Assembly: GCA_013396655.1 (NCBI GenBank)
Contig: WBMV01002760.1
Location: 1-64,000 of the forward strand
Origin: Campylorhamphus procurvoides
Taxonomy: Eukaryota > Chordata > Aves > Passeriformes > Dendrocolaptidae
Length of the DNA stretch: 64,000 nucleotides
Direction of reading: 5' to 3'
A program made the translations under genes and the position numbers. Numbering within the stretch: the stretch's first letter is position 1; each line of letters begins with the position of its first letter. The notes under the pieces are model-generated. The model was not told the origin of the DNA. It ran no database searches and saw only the letters and a list, made by a program, of their open reading frames with translations. Shown in pieces: positions 62,759 through 64,000 of the stretch.

Positions 62759-63479
62759 TGCCGTAAGGGGAGGAAAAAGTCTCCAAGACAACATAATTCG
62801 GTAAAGTAAAGAAGAGTTCCTTTACTTATAGGGTTTTAGGGGTACAGAATGTAAGGAGTATAAAAAGACGATATAAAATATAAAAAGAGGATAAAAGAGT
62901 ACAACCCGTGTTGACAAATAACAGATAAAAAAGACCGGTTCTAGGATTGAACTCATGGCCTCAGGAATACCATGAGACCTTTTTTTCCAAGCACCACCGC
63001 TTCAAAAACATGCAGAGTAAATTAATCTCACCGGTGTCCCTTTCATTCCAGCTGTGCCTATACCCAGCCAACCCCTGAGCCACTCTGCCATGTCTTTACT
63101 GAAGCACAAGGGACAACAACCTGCCCCTCCCAGGTGAAAGACCCTTTCACCCACAGATTGAGAACACTAACTCTTGCAACATCTGGGCCCATCAGCTCAC
63201 CTCCCAACCCACAGTAAGTAAGGGAGAAACTCCCTTTTGCAGCTGCTCCCCTGCAGTGCTCAGCCAGGAACTCATGCTGGTACCCAGTTCCCATTACTTG
63301 AGGTTCTTGAGGTCCGATCTGGGAGAATAAGGGAGAGGAAACATCTTCTTCCCCCCACTTAGGAAAGCAGGGGAGGGAAAAACCCCCTTTGCAAGCAGAA
63401 GCAATGTTGAGCTCTTTGCTTTTGATCTTCCAAGCTTAGAGCTCTCCCCCACACTTGTTTTTGGTAGGGGTGGGGTGGG
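62759..63479 (-). mobile_element. LTR/ERV-like segment running into the gap
   Basis: It starts abruptly where the CR1 ends (TGCCGTAAGGGGAGG). It is unlike its surroundings, with tandem 'tataaaa' words near 62860-62900, then a GC-richer part to the gap. Read on the minus strand the end is 'cctccccttacggca', a possible LTR 3' end. No known family is recognised, and the other end is lost in the gap. The 78-codon minus-strand frame at 63058-63294 is unrecognised. Confidence 0.45.
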
Positions 63480-64000
63480 NNNNNNNNNNNNNNNNNNNNN
63501 NNNNNNNNNNNNNNNNNNNNNNNNNNNNNNNNNNNNNNNNNNNNNNNNNNNNNNNNNNNNNNNNNNNNNNNNNNNNNNNNNNNNNNNNNNNNNNNNNNNN
63601 NNNNNNNNNNNNNNNNNNNNNNNNNNNNNNNNNNNNNNNNNNNNNNNNNNNNNNNNNNNNNNNNNNNNNNNNNNNNNNNNNNNNNNNNNNNNNNNNNNNN
63701 NNNNNNNNNNNNNNNNNNNNNNNNNNNNNNNNNNNNNNNNNNNNNNNNNNNNNNNNNNNNNNNNNNNNNNNNNNNNNNNNNNNNNNNNNNNNNNNNNNNN
63801 NNNNNNNNNNNNNNNNNNNNNNNNNNNNNNNNNNNNNNNNNNNNNNNNNNNNNNNNNNNNNNNNNNNNNNNNNNNNNNNNNNNNNNNNNNNNNNNNNNNN
63901 NNNNNNNNNNNNNNNNNNNNNNNNNNNNNNNNNNNNNNNNNNNNNNNNNNNNNNNNNNNNNNNNNNNNNNNNNNNNNNNNNNNNNNNNNNNNNNNNNNNN
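63480..64000. other. Assembly gap (N run)
   Basis: At least 521 unknown bases run to the end of the window. The gap begins in a G-rich, repeat-like stretch. Confidence 1.

Noticed and set aside
1..64000. CRISPR arrays, bacterial operons, phage or plasmid features
   Set aside because: No regularly spaced direct repeats, no long coding frames and no ribosome-binding-site pattern are seen. The CR1, LTR and SINE content is that of a bird nuclear genome.

Overview
The window looks like intergenic or deep-intronic DNA from a bird, most likely a passerine. No protein-coding gene can be supported. The longest open frames are about 130 codons, and the few with recognisable content are decayed transposon reading frames. 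The bird assignment rests on at least ten CR1 LINE fragments, several with the avian CR1 3' tail (repeats of the ATTCTATG/ATTCTGTG type), and on LTRs resembling avian ERVL/ERV families. The passerine suggestion rests on one tRNA-Ile-like SINE with a CR1-type tail at about 2740-2886, which resembles TguSINE1. The DNA is strongly AT-rich, typical of a gene-poor macrochromosomal region; that placement is inference.

Layout. Bases 1-6.3 kb hold five CR1 pieces, the SINE and a GC-rich anonymous block. From 6.3 to 17.8 kb the DNA is mostly unassigned AT-rich sequence with one CR1 tail and a GC-rich block (12.18-12.95 kb) abutting a poly-T run. From 17.9 to 30.9 kb two copies of one LTR lie in inverted orientation about 12 kb apart. 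Between them are another LTR with a polypurine tract, a 5'-truncated CR1 reverse-transcriptase fragment (21.6-22.2 kb) and two GC-rich blocks. From 31 to 47 kb there are further CR1 fragments, including the longest (41.3-42.0 kb), which is interrupted by an LTR. A near-perfect 54-nt hairpin lies at 36.7 kb. An ERVL-type LTR lies at 50.6-51.6 kb. A dense cluster of four LTR pieces in alternating orientation lies at 58.2-61.0 kb; one is a solo LTR with a perfect 5-bp target-site duplication. The window ends with a CR1 tail, an LTR-like segment and an assembly gap from 63480.

Nothing here works together as a pathway. The window is a record of transposon insertion and decay. The points most worth a second look are the hairpin at 36675-36728, the GC-rich block beside poly-T at 12.15-12.95 kb, two single-base N characters that sit inside LTR-like sequence, the recurrent G/T- or A/C-only tracts, and two motif-dense stretches that could be conserved noncoding elements. 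I found no convincing evidence of an undescribed system.
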